This document shows, one piece after another, positions 1 through 10,934 of a stretch of DNA of 64,000 bases. Source of the DNA: Spinellus fusiger (taxonomy: Eukaryota; Mucoromycota; Mucoromycetes; Mucorales; Phycomycetaceae); NCBI GenBank assembly GCA_025094145.1, contig JALLLS010000025.1, forward strand, positions 62,001 to 126,000. Direction: 5' to 3'. The notes beneath the pieces were generated by a model. It saw only the letters and a list, made by a program, of their open reading frames with translations. It did no database searches and was not told the DNA's origin. How positions within the stretch are numbered: the stretch's first letter is position 1; each line of letters starts with the position of its first letter. A program made the translations under genes and the position numbers.

Positions 1-288
1 AAATCATCACGCCATGCCTCTATTGATGGTGCTTATTTCGGAACAAGTATGCCGCATATGCTATTCCAAGTCCATCCCAGTTACCTGCCCACCAAGAATT
101 ATGAACGCTATGTCCCTCGTATCTTTGGATTCAAGGTTCATGATGTGGCAGAGCAGCACAGGTGGCAAGACCAGGCACGTCAACGCTTTGAAGAGAAACA
201 GAGGGAAGAGGCCCAACAGCGGGAGATGCGTCCTGTGGATCCCTTTGTCGCTGCCAAATTAGCATTAGAAGCAGGCATCAGAGAATAG
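1..288 (+). CDS. CKB1: Casein kinase 2 regulatory subunit beta, C-terminal fragment
   Basis: The gene enters from outside the window; the first base is in frame and the stop codon ends at 288, leaving 95 residues. The fragment opens with KSSRHASIDGAYFGTSMPHM and continues with VPRIFGFKVHD, both hallmark C-terminal segments of the CK2 beta family, the part that follows the zinc-binding loop and helps form the beta dimer and the contact with the catalytic alpha subunit. The zinc cysteines lie upstream and are not visible. The tail is charged (EEKQREEAQQREM). CK2 beta is a nuclear and cytosolic regulator of the constitutive Ser/Thr kinase CK2. The symbol is by family only; fungi often carry two beta genes and this could be either. 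Confidence 0.9.
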   Translation, partial: KSSRHASIDGAYFGTSMPHMLFQVHPSYLPTKNYERYVPRIFGFKVHDVAEQHRWQDQARQRFEEKQREEAQQREMRPVDPFVAAKLALEAGIRE

Positions 289-738
289 AACGTGTGATGC
301 AACCTCCCTCATTTCTTACTTTATTTTTTATTTTGATGTTTGTTACTTAGTGTTCAAGAAAGACGATCTTGTGAATAAAGTGTATAGGTCTATATTTAGA
401 CTGTAAGTGTATACAAGAGAGTATACAAGAGAGTCTACAGAAGTACAAAAAAGTACAAAGAAGTATACAGGAAAGTATGTAAATCTAAGGAATGAGGGCT
501 GCGTCATAGCCCCATCCTTTGTTCATAGCACACTTCTCATATACACATACATACTCATGTTTATCTTGTCCTATCATAACATAAATTACCTTTTATAGTA
601 TCTATCTCTTCTATCATAACATCTTTTCATAATATACTTTCCTTTTTCTCTCTCTTTTATTTTCCTTTTTTCCTTTTTTTTACCTCTTTTCTTATTTTAT
701 CTCTCTTTTATTTTCACTTCTCTGTCTTTACTGGAGGA

Positions 739-1097
739 ATGGGAAACTCGGCATCTACCGAGAATACACTCATGGCCACCCACGGCTATCCACCGACAAC
801 GAATACAAGTCACTCAACACAAGACACAGTCACTGAAGACACACCTACGCATAAACTTACCTCATTACCCTTCCAAGTGTCCATTACAGAACCACTGGAG
901 GCATCTTCACCTCCCACCCCCCTCCCACCCACTGCCAATACTGATACTGACACTGACACTGATACTACACCAACGCCTCCTTCTCCTTCTCCACCACCTC
1001 CACCACCAACAGTAGCCACTGATATAGTATCAGCAGCAGCAGCAGCAGCAATTACTGATACAGCAACAGCAGCAACAGCCATTGATACAGCAACAGT

Positions 1098-1146
<49 letters not shown>

Positions 1147-2292
1147 CACCCCCTGCCAAAACCAGTCCCTGTAGCCACAGGAAAGTCTGGCTGGGTGTCG
1201 AGTACAGGCAGCACCAGCCCATGGGTAGGCTCTCTCTCCTCTTCTGCTTCTTCCAACCACCGCGACTCCATCCATGGTCCTTATTACCGTGCAAGGAGTA
1301 TGAGTGTGAATCGTGACTCTGAGGTGGATGAGGACATGACGACCCCACAGCCCTTCAAACCTGTGGAGTCTGAGAACCAAGGCAGGTTGTCTGTTTGTTC
1401 TACGTGTCCACAGCTGATGTGCATCTATTCTTAGGTGTGACGACTCTCATTACATGGACGCAAGGAGGTCATCATGTCTTTGTCACTGGCACGTTCAATG
1501 GCTGGAAGCACAAGATTAAGTTGGTCAAGAGGCAAGTGCTCCCTCTTCTTGTTTCTTACTCTTGTTTCTTACTCTTGTTTCTTACTCTTGTTTCTTACTC
1601 TTGTTTATAGCACGACAGACTTCAATACTGTTCTGGAACTCCCTTCAGGCACTCACAGACTCAAGTTCATTGTCGATGATGAGTGGAAGTGCTCCAATGA
1701 CCTCGAAACAGCCACCGACCCAGACGGCAACCTTGTCAACTATGTCCAGGTGTTGGAGGAAGACACAGAGTCTGGAGAGGGATTCAATGAGAAAGTCATG
1801 GACCGCTCGGGTGCTTCCACCCCTGATGAAGAGTACACTTCCAAGGTGCCCTCGGACCTTCTTGCTCTAGCAGCTGCCATGGCCTCCCACAGCACTCACC
1901 ACCATCATGGAGAAGAGGAAGGAGGAGTGGAGGAACTGGAATTGGAAGAAGAAGAAAGAGAAAAGAGAAGTGCATTGGCAGCCATGGAGTGGGAGAAGAA
2001 ACAGGCCCAGCCACCCACACTGCCTCCTCATCTGGAAAAGGTCCTTCTCAACTCACAGCCTGTCAGTGAAGAAGACAACTCGGTGCTTCTGGAGCCTAAC
2101 CATGTGACATTGAATCACTTGTATGCCTGTTCGATTAAGGATCAAGTCATGGCTCTTTCCACGACAACACGGTACAGGAAAAAGGCAAGTGAAGAAGAAG
2201 ATGGAAATGCAGAGAATTAATCGTGGTTATGGCATGGACAGTATGTGACGACGATGTTCTATCGCCCTGTGTTTCCAAAAGACCCACTGTAA
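739..2292 (+). CDS. Snf1/AMPK beta subunit (CBM48 plus ASC domain)
   Basis: Exons 739-1381, 1435-1531, 1611-2184, 2242-2292; 454 residues. This is the scaffold subunit of the Snf1/AMP-activated kinase complex, joining kinase and gamma subunit and sensing glycogen. The start MGNSAST fits an N-myristoylation signal. Residues about 20-210 are low-complexity Pro/Thr/Ala with a run of alanines coded by (GCA)n. A carbohydrate-binding module follows (TLITWTQGGHHVFVTGTFNGW, then LPSGTHRLKFIVDDEW). The ASC domain lies at about 381-454 (LPPHLEKVLLN, NHLYACSIKD, RYRKKYVTTMFYRPVFPKD). Introns 2 and 3 need GC-AG boundaries (AG|GCAAGT) to keep frame; intron 1 is best read as GC-AG too (G|GCAGGT), though a 38-nt GT-AG alternative exists. 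Without the third intron the last 16 conserved residues would be lost. Family assignment is secure; which beta isoform (Gal83/Sip type) is not resolved. Confidence 0.92.
1026..1145 (+). repeat. Coding (GCA)n/(ACA)n trinucleotide repeat, polyalanine tract
   Basis: Imperfect GCA/ACA triplets inside exon 1 of the Snf1 beta gene encode Ala/Thr runs, including about twelve consecutive alanines ending before HPLPKP. A tract like this is prone to length change between strains; that is inference. Confidence 0.85.
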
Positions 2293-2514
2293 ACGAGAAC
2301 AAAGGAAGAGAACAAAGGAAGAGGAGGAGGAGGGGATCTGCTCAAAGAAGAGAACGGGAGACTAGAGAAACAAGGCATTTCTTTTTTTTAATATAGGATG
2401 GATAAATAAATAGTTACAGATAAGTTAGTTTACTAAATAGAAAACACACACATAAAAAGAAGAATAACAATAATACAAAAAACAACAACAACATACACAT
2501 ACACATACAATAGG

Positions 2515-3990
2515 CTAAGGAGCAAGTCCAAAGTAGCGTACTGTGTTAGAAATATGTGCTCCCTTGAGAATAGCATGCTTCCGTGCATCAATAATACGCG
2601 TGGTAAAACTGCTTGAACGCCCACACACATTAGGAGTCCCCGCAAAGAACACAGTGGCTCGCATGGCAAGGAGTTTGTCCAGAATGCCCAGTAGCCCTGT
2701 ATCATTGCGACTGTCTGCATCCGACACAGAGAGAATGGTCCATTGAGGAGGCGGTGTGCCTGTCAGTTTCTCTGTGGCGTACTGTAGACTCGTCACCTTG
2801 ACAGGGATCTGGCTATAGAGATAGGCCATGGCCTGGTGGTGGTAAGGGGTAAGGCTGTTGAGTTTGAAGGTGGCAGAGGCAGAGTACATCTCAGTGGGGT
2901 CCGTGGTATTGGTCCTGATGGCTGATTGGATGGCAGCCTCACTAAAGGTGTGTGGGTAGTCTGTGAGGAGGAGGAAGGAGGATTGGGAGGAGAGGAGGGT
3001 GGCGAGTGTGTGGGCGCAGGGAACAAGGTTGGTGGCGGGACGGAGGGTTTCTGTGCGCCAATGAACAGCCCAGTAGTCTCCCAGGTCAGAGGCAAGGGTG
3101 TCTGCTAGTTGGATGGTGTGTTCACTGTAGGGAATATGGACATTGGCATGTGAATCGTGAATGAATGGATATCTTTGGGATAAAGTAAGTCAACAAGTAA
3201 GCGACCTTTTATGGCTGCTATGCCTTACCGTCGATCGTACGACAGACTCAGTACTTCTATGTTTTCGTTCTCTCGTAGAAGGAACTCTCTAATCTGCTCT
3301 TGGTAGTCTATCCGCAGTGTGGCTCGTCCTGTCTCATGCATGATAAGACGTCGGTCGGGATGTTGGTGGGATCCCATAAGAGAATGGAGACAGTGGGGTC
3401 GGCCCATAAGATGGGTATTAGGAGCACGGGCTCTTTCTATTGAAGTATCTCGGTGCTGGGTGTTTTTGTTGTGGGCCCTGCGTTCCTCCAGCCACAGGAT
3501 AAACGTCTCCATGGTAATAGCACGGAAATGCTGCCTGTTTTTATCCACCCACTTTGTTGAATAGTAAAAGTCAAAGGGGTGTTGAAGACAGGCCCCTAGT
3601 CTGGCATTTTCAACATTCGGCAGGACAACGGTTCTGTTGACAAGGCCTGCCATGAATGCGATTTGTCGAAAGTGCATTTGTGCCTTGGACTCTATTCAAT
3701 AGACACAAGCATGATTTTCTATATCTATCCATCTCTCTCTCTCTCTCTCTATCTGTCTTCACAGAACAGCCTCTCTTACCTTGTTCAATAATGGTAACAG
3801 GAAGGAGAAATCGACAGGGACCCCCACAGTACTTCAAGTCAATGGCTTTGACAGCAGGTGTGTCAGGAGAAAGGACTTCATTTGCATAAGGAAACATATT
3901 CAAAGTATCACTCCATCGGTAAAGAATAAAGACAGCATTCAGAAGAAGAACGACGCTTATACATAACTGGATTTTTTGAATATAAAACAT
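2515..3990 (-). CDS. Putative O-fucosyltransferase-like type II membrane glycosyltransferase
   Basis: Exons (minus) 3990-3780, 3691-3229, 3172-2515; 443 residues, all junctions GT-AG and in phase. The first ATG in this frame gives a short basic cytosolic end followed by a hydrophobic segment (residues about 8-25, LCISVVLLLNAVFILY), the topology of a Golgi type II enzyme. Family-like signals are QMHFRQIAFMAGLVNRTVVL near the N-terminus (in the place of the first nucleotide-sugar motif), YWAVHWRTETLR (a H-x-R-x-E box) and C-terminal VFFAGTPNVCGRSSSFTTRI, like the G-T-x-x-S-S-F element of GDP-fucose protein O-fucosyltransferases. Membership is inferred from these motifs only; donor and acceptor are unknown. 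An upstream in-frame stop rules out a start at the more distal GTG. Confidence 0.6.
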
Positions 3991-4099
3991 GAAAAGATAA
4001 GAAAATAGGTGTACGAGAAAAGCATCCTTGATCTTTATCGCAATGAGGATCGTCACTGACTTATTCGACTCATAATTATCTGAGATTTAATTATAGTTT

Positions 4100-5190
4100 G
4101 TAGCTCAACATAGTGTCAAGAAGCGACACTCAAAAAAAACAGTCTAAAATGATTTCTTTTTTTGTTTTATTTTTTTTGTTTTATTTTTTATATTTTATAT
4201 TTTATTATATTTTATATTTTATTATATTTTATTATATTTTATATTTTATTATATTTTATTATCTTATCTTATCTTAAAAAGTCCTCAAAAATACACTCCC
4301 TTGGTGACGATGACTTGTCTCTACCTATTGAGTTAGAGGCCAGAATGAGCTCTTTTACTGTAAAAATAGTGAGCGGAGTTCCGGTGTGTTGCTTAGTGAC
4401 AAGAAGGAAAGACGGCCTTGTAGCACCAACGATCGTTTCTTAACAAGAGCGGAGTCAATTGCTTGTATTCCTTGGCAACCATCAAAAGTGGACTCTCTCC
4501 AATCCACGTAGAACTGAGGATAAGGTGAATTGGAGAGAGTAGCCGTCCTCTTGTATGATTACTTTATGACAGAAAAATAACTGAATGTCAATAGAGATTA
4601 GGGTAGTGTTAGGATTGCTATGAATAGAGAGTAAAAGAGATGTCTATAGGAGATGCCTATAAGAGATGCCTATAGGAGATGCCTATAGGAGATATCTCGA
4701 GAATTCCTAATGAAGGATCTGCAGGTAGAAATGCGGTTCTTATAAAAGCATGCTTATACTTTATTTTTATAGGTGTATGTGTGCCAATCTATAGGAATGC
4801 ATATTGTACTTGTGTGAGACTGTTTTTGCATGAGTCAACTATTTCCATGGCCCTGGAGTGTAGTCATACGTGCAAGCAAATAAAATGTGAGGTTTCGGCC
4901 TCCACCTACAAAAATAAATATATATGGAGTGTAGTCATAATCATAGTAGTCATTGTGAGTATTGTTTTATATTCTCCACAGTAAAGGAGGTGTGTACAGT
5001 GTACATGGATGAAGAGCCACAAGTCAGTGAAGGAATCAATGATAGTCTCTAGTCTTTTACTCTTTTCTTTTTCTTTTTCTTTTTAGTTTTATGAGTTACT
5101 AACTTGTTTATTGATGATTATTTGCAAACAAGTGCATGTGCATAGATGTGTGTTTGTGTGTGGGTGCATGGAGCGGGCGTACAACACCAC
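4100..5190. other. Intergenic region, low complexity
   Basis: No supported gene. It holds a T/A-rich stretch of TTTTATAT-like units (about 4160-4275), a 12-bp inverted repeat with a 25-base loop (4492-4503 with 4529-4540), and a short tandem array of a roughly 14-bp unit resembling agatgcctatagg (about 4638-4692). The sequence between 5040 and 5190 is the shared downstream flank of the epimerase gene. Confidence 0.6.
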
Positions 5191-5193
5191 CCT

Positions 5194-5777
5194 TTAAATA
5201 GAAGCAGCAAATCTGGCCTGTGCTGTATTCACTTTTTCTTTAAAAGCAGCAATCACCTTGTCAGGCTCTTCTGCCTTGAAAATGCCTGTACCAGCAACAA
5301 TCACATTTGCACCAGCATCTGCAGAAGCATCAATGGTCTCCATGGACAATCCACCGTCCACTTCAATGTCCAGTCCAGGATAGGCACGACGCAGTGTTTC
5401 TACCTTGGGCATGCACTCGGCCATAAAGCGCTGTCCTCCAAACCCAGGCTCTACTGTCATGACTAGAATCATCTCCACCTGCTCAGCAATGGCTCCCATC
5501 ACAGCCTCCACAGGCGTCTTTGGCTTGATGGCCACACCTGCCTGCATACCAGCAGCATGGATTTGTTGGATCAGTGCCAAAGGATCCTGTGTGGCTTCAA
5601 TGTGGAAGGTGTACATTTGGCCTCCTGCCTTGGCAATGTCCTCTACCCACTGGGATGGATTGGAGACCATCATGTGACAATCTATTTAGATATAGACATA
5701 TAGACATATAGACATATAGACATATAGACATATAGACATATAGACATATAGATAGACAGATAGACAGATAGATAGAC

Positions 5778-5839
<62 letters not shown>

Positions 5840-6204
5840 GAATGTGCTTACAGAGAGCAAAGCCATTTACCAAAGTAGGCTTCTGTATGAGGACGAATGG
5901 CAGCAATGATAGGAGCCCCCAGAGTAAGGTTGGGAACAAAGTGACTAGTAGAAGAAGAAGAAAAGGACAATAGTAGTAGTGACTGTTATGATACTGCCAT
6001 GGTCATTGTTCTTCTTTTATAGTGTCTTTACCCGTCCATAACATCTATGTCCATGTATGAGTCATGTTCTTACGAGTCAAACAAAAAGGTGACTTTACCG
6101 AGATGCAGCCAGTCAGCACCATGTTTTGTCATTCTCTTGGCTTCTACTGCCAAATTGGCAAAATCAGAAGAGAGCATAGAAGGTGATATCTTGGCTTGGG
6201 GCAT
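5194..6204 (-). CDS. RPE1: Ribulose-phosphate 3-epimerase
   Basis: Exons (minus) 6204-6099, 6044-6032, 5944-5871, 5681-5194; 226 residues, the normal family length. It interconverts ribulose 5-phosphate and xylulose 5-phosphate in the non-oxidative pentose phosphate pathway, in the cytosol. The TIM-barrel signature is complete: KISPSMLSSDFANL at the start, HLDVMDGHFVPN (metal-binding His and Asp), FDCHMMVSNP, VEPGFGGQRF, and EVDGGLSMETI with the second catalytic Asp and phosphate loop. Exon 2 is only 13 nt and encodes the middle of the DVMDG motif. Intron 3 (189 nt) is mostly microsatellite. The ATG at 6204 gives the usual N-terminus. Confidence 0.95.
5690..5840. repeat. Microsatellite (TAGACATA)n then (GATA)n within RPE intron 3
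   Basis: About nine TAGACATA-type 8-mers run into about seventeen GATA/GACA tetramers. The array fills most of the 189-nt intron 5682-5870, leaving little beyond the splice sites. Confidence 0.9.
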
Positions 6205-6450
6205 CCTTTCTTTTTCTTTTTCTTTGGGTTGGGTTGGGTTGAGAAGAAGGCAGAAGGAAAAATAAGAAAATGTCAACACTCAATAAGAAAGATGGGGTAT
6301 CTGGGATTAAATAGTCTCCCCGGTGATTGACATTCTCCGTTGTCATTTTGGGTCTTTCCCTTAATTATATCAGCAGCACAGCCAATCTTCCCCTGTTCTA
6401 TTGTTCAAGAGACAATAACAATGAAGAATGGAGTGACAATGGAAATTTAT

Positions 6451-8065
6451 TTATTCGTTTATTGATTTATCATTGTCATTGTCATGGTAACGCACGTCAG
6501 ATTCTTCTTCTTCTTCCTCTTCTTCATAGTGGGGGATCTTTTCGGTAGGCAGAGCACGTCTTGGATTGGCATGGGCAAATGCCTTGTTGAGTTTGTTCCA
6601 CAGACCCTGTCCAAACACCCTCCATGCCACCACAGCACATACTAATTCAATGAGACTAAATATCAAGGCAAATACAAATGCAGTGATGATCCTGTGGTAG
6701 TACATATGGTATCTAGAAAATAAAGAGCATACGATGAACACATGAAGCACTCTTATCTCTATTCTTTCCTTTTTTTTCTTTCTTTTTTACCTCAATCCAC
6801 GCAGATCAGCAATGATTCTTAGCTGTGCATCGTAGACTTGGACACTAGGATTGGACAGGGCTATAGTGACATAGGCTACAGGAGATGTCTAACAGCTCTT
6901 CCATCAACACCATCCCAGTCACACACATCATTACACAGGACAGAAGGCCAAGTTACCTTTTGCTCAATATAACCCTCTACCATAGGCACTGTGATGATCT
7001 GACTCTCTTCTGTCCATCCCAAAAGAAGAGGAAGGGCCTTTGATAGCACATGAAGTATTCTTTGTGTAGAAGATTGGTAGCGAAGAATACTCTGAAATGG
7101 TCAGTGATCCAATGTATCTCCTCCCCTCTACACTTACCGCTCGACTGGAGGTCAATACATTGGTGTGGTTGGCAGTTTGGAGTTGAAGTGTTATCATAAA
7201 GTTACCTTTGGATAGACTGTAGTATCAGCCAAAGAGCACCTTTTTCTTTCTTTCTTTCTTTTTCTTTCTTTTTATATATATACAAAGAACACTTACCAAT
7301 ATTAAAATTGCTATCGGAATTAGGAACATGAAGACGGATAGAAATATCATACACCTGTTCATGGCGTAAAGCCTTGAAGAATCCACATGAGATCACAGTC
7401 TTACTCTTCCTACTTACTGTATGTGTATTTCCTCTTGTCAGATCCACCATCGCCCTAGGTGCCATCCATTCAGGCTCACCCTTTCCTCCATACTGTAACC
7501 AAATAGGCTCAAGATGGGTGATTTGAGGCACATGGTAGTTATAAAAGAGCAGGTAGGCTCCCATACTCGTCAAGATCATGCCTACAATACTAAGACTGAG
7601 GATGGTCGTTTTCACCACAGTACGCTGGGCACGAGGAGCAAACAGAATACGGAAGATAGGTCTGAAGATGGACCGGAAGATTTCAATGACCATAGCCACT
7701 GCTGGGTGCATAACCACAGCAGGAGGTGTGTCGTGTTCTGTGTCGTGTTCTGTGTCGTGTTCTGCGTCTGTAAGAGGAAGAGGGAGAGGGAGAAGGGAGG
7801 GAGAAGGGAGAACAGAGGAAGACTGTGGAAATGGAAGTTCAGAGTCATCATGGAGAAGAGAGCTATTGTCTTGTTCACTGTAGTGCATAAAAGAGCTGGT
7901 TTCGTCTATAGGCCCATCAGTGACTCCACTGTCTTGTGTAGGCACCACTTGAAATGTATCATTCTATAGGCACAGTGAGTTAACTAAGAAGAAATTAAGG
8001 AGGCCTTTGTATTTATTCATTTGTATGCTATCTATTACAGTGGTATTGTCTGAAGAATGGCTCAT
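6451..8065 (-). CDS. Seipin (lipid-droplet biogenesis protein)
   Basis: Exons (minus) 8065-8039, 7963-7297, 7205-7138, 7091-6957, 6888-6791, 6712-6451; 418 residues. Seipin forms ER oligomers at ER-lipid-droplet contacts. Evidence is two transmembrane segments (about residues 125-148, LSLSIVGMILTSMGAYLLF; about 338-360, IITAFVFALIFSLIELVCAVV) bracketing a lumenal domain with the family core YDISIRLHVPNS, NFNIGNFMITLQLQ, a basic-aliphatic stretch and PMVEGYIEQK. The tail is acidic (poly-Glu) and cytosolic. Residues near 75-85 carry three EHDT repeats from a 12-bp tandem. The start lies in a 27-nt first exon (MSHSSDNTT), chosen because the long exon opens just after a TATAG acceptor and no in-frame ATG is nearer. 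Family call is confident; the first exon is less so. Confidence 0.85.
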
Positions 8066-8299
8066 AGTGACAAGAGGTGGAACGAAGAAACAAATGAATA
8101 GACCTTGACAAAGGATAGCATGTGAAAAAAAATAATAGGAATAGAGAAAAGAAAAATGAAGTATTCAAGTCCCGACACACTCCACGCACCCAAAGGCATT
8201 CTGGCTTTCCATGGGTGGTACAATCATCCTGATAAACGGTTTGCATACCTTCCCTTTTCTATAGGTTGGGTTTGAATAATCAAAGGGTTTTCAGACATT

Positions 8300-8940
8300 C
8301 AACTTAATATTTCTTTTTATAAAATACATCAGTATCAAATTGTATTATCAGTAGAATATAGTGTTTATTATAATACTATCATCATACTATATTATAATAA
8401 TAGCTACCAATGTTCTGGGATTATTCATCACAGAAATATAATACATACCCTAAAATCCTAAAGCCTTGTTCTTGTGGGATAGATAACACTAGAGAATATT
8501 CCCTAGACACCACTGACCTTGTAGAAAATCATTTGAGACTAACTTGAAAGGTGTCTTTATTTACCAAGTGTCTTGTAGACTACAATGAGCTCAAGCCCAG
8601 AGAAAGACTATTTACCTTTTTACCTCAAGAACAGCCCTTGGTAGTGTCTATCACTTCCTTCTATTGTTCTAATTTGTTAATAATAACACACTAAAACAAT
8701 AAATTCAACGACTGAGCTGTAATATCAGTTTCATTTCTTCCTTATATATCTAATTTTAGAGTGTTTAATTTCACAAGTCAATATTTATTACTAAAATAGA
8801 CAAATATAGAGTTTGTATTAGTTTATTTAGATAGCGAAGATGTTTTTAAAAACACATTAACCAATCATAATAATAGTGTCATTCTATTGTTTATGGATTT
8901 CCTTATACATCCCAAGAATCTTTGGATGTGTACTGGACAA
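8300..8940 (+). repeat. Decayed copy (A) of a TIR element family
   Basis: Shares diagnostic blocks with the copies at 27470-28549 and 39382-40575: atcaaattgtattatcagta near the start, gagctcaagcccag in the middle, and a related end (aatctttggatgtgtactgg). It is more diverged and internally deleted, and its left terminus is not recognisable. No coding capacity remains. Confidence 0.7.
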
Positions 8941-9416
8941 AGTCTACTTTCTATGTCTTTGAGAGTCTATATTATTTGGTTATACTCCAGGAAACTGTTC
9001 AAATCAAAAGTCTATTTTTATTAAAGATGTAGAAAACTACACTTCTAATACTAATTTACTATTCAGTTTATAGTGACTTTAACTTCTATTCTTAGATGAT
9101 AGCTATCTTTGTCAAAGAACATCCAGTATTGTATCCAAGGTCAATACAGAGGCATATCTAATAGAAGAAGCACTAATCAATTGCACATTACTGATAGATA
9201 AGATGAGGCTTGTGTATAGATTCAACTATAGGAAGCACAGTCAAGTATACGTAGGTGTTTGTACTCTTATCACTACTGAATAGGAAATTAGCAATGTAAT
9301 AATGGCAAATGAGAAGTATAAAGAGAGCTGTATATTTCACTAAATAAAAATATCTTTTTTTTTGGATAAAGTTCTATCATCCTCAGTTTAAAGATTATTT
9401 TTTATTAAGGGCAATA

Positions 9417-9731
9417 ATGCAAGTGCTTAATGAAGCTTACTGCTACCCAGAGACAAAGAAAAAGATTCAAAAAGTTCAACAGGAAAAAAAGAGAAAAAAA
9501 AGACAGGCAAAGAGAAAGAAACTAAGACTACTGGGCCTCTTGGCTTTTCCTGCTCTCCACTCTGCAGCTGCTCTAAACATTGTGGCAGTGAGAGGGAGGA
9601 AGTCTGTCATCCTCAGGTCTTTTATTTACGATTTGGATAAGACATCCAGACAGATAAGGAAGGGTGAGTGGCTGCCCTATCCTGCAGTGTGTATAATTTT
9701 GGTCCCGATTTTCAAGGCCATAGAGTTCTAG
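9417..9731 (+). other. Unclassified ORF, 104 codons
   Basis: An open frame starting with ATG, with a lysine-rich N-terminal half (KKIQKVQQEKKRKKRQAKRKK) and a hydrophobic middle. I do not recognise a family. It lies in repeat-rich DNA just upstream of a transposase relic, so it may be transposon debris or chance. Confidence 0.2.
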
Positions 9732-10379
9732 AAAGTGATTTCTTTATTCATTCTTTCTTTTTTAAATGTTCAAGGACTTAATATTCACAATTATCAGAAA
9801 AAAACTTAGATTAGAAAACTGAAGAAAAGGTTAATGGCTTGTACTAATACGATCATATATTATTTTTGCTATTTATTATTATTATTATTAACAGAGCTTT
9901 CTTCAAGTAATGACATGCAAAGACTGAAGAAAAAAGACATCACACTAAGCCTCATCATTTGTGTAAAAATTATACATTAATCTCCCAGCAAGGCATGTCT
10001 AACCATAATCTAACTGTTATTAGATATGTTTCTAATACCTTTTTTTTACAGTCAGTACCAGTGGTAAAAGAAAAACTTTTACAGAAAAAAGAGACTCTGT
10101 AAGATTAAAGAAACAGGCCAGGTGGTTAGCAGACAAGAAAGAAACCCCCAATAGCAATGTGTTCTAGCTACGGAACAAAAGGACATACTATATCAAGATC
10201 AACTTTATGCCCCTATAAAAAAAACCCCTGCAAAGGCTCAGCAAATCAGTGATTTATTAAGAAAGCATAGATCAGTAACAAGAAAGATAAAACTTGAAAC
10301 AATACTGAGGCTTAAATACCGTGCACAATAGACAGATAGAATGATCAACATGCCTAGCAAACTTCGAGACGTTATGGTC

Positions 10380-10640
10380 CGTTCACAGATTTTTGTAAAC
10401 TACTAGTCACACAAATCCCTGACTTAAACCCAACTGAACACTTATGGTGGGCCTTGGAAAGATGAATTGAAGAAATAAAGGTATCTATTACCAATATTGA
10501 GAGTTTGAAGGCTCTACTTGCAGAGAAGTGGGAGTGAGTTGGTATTGAGCTTGCACAACAATAAATTCAAAGTATGATAGATAGATACCAGGCAGTCATT
10601 GATGCCAAAGGAGGCCATACAAAATATTAAATAAAAACTA
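10380..10640 (+). pseudogene. Tc1/mariner-type transposase C-terminal remnant (copy 1)
   Basis: Translation gives DLNPTEHLWWALER-like text, then IEEIKVSITNIESLKALLAE, then IQSMIDRYQAVIDAKGGHTK, with in-frame stops. The N-P-x-E-H-L-W-W core and the A-V-x-x-A-x-G-G-x-T-x-Y end are the standard C-terminus of Tc1-IS630 DDE transposases. A related terminal motif (tggtgtgtgactgta, about 10791-10805) may be its right terminal repeat; no matching left end was found. Confidence 0.8.
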
Positions 10641-10934
10641 ATATATATATATATTACTATAAAAAATATGTTAAATTAACCTTGTGTTGAATGTGAGATC
10701 ATTAGTATGTGTTTTGAGGTCTTAGCCTTTTTATCCATAAAGCATGTTCTTTCTCAGGATTTCAAAAAAGAAAAATCGTACCTTTTCTAATGGTGTGTGA
10801 CTGTATAAAGGACATTTGTGTTTAAAAGGCCCCTGATTCTTTTTCCTTGTTACTTTACTTGGAGCTTATTTAAACTCCGGAGTGGTTATTTACATTCAAA
10901 CGTAGCTATAGCAATTCCTTACTTCCACCACCTA

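Noticed and set aside
810..1380. Long reverse-strand ORFs opposite the Snf1 beta exon (poly-Ala, poly-Cys and poly-Leu products)
   Set aside because: They are mirror frames of the (GCA)n coding repeat with no family signal.
3991..4056. Extending the O-fucosyltransferase-like protein to a GTG at 4056
   Set aside because: Non-ATG start. The ATG at 3990 gives a good type II anchor, and a stop lies just upstream of 4056.
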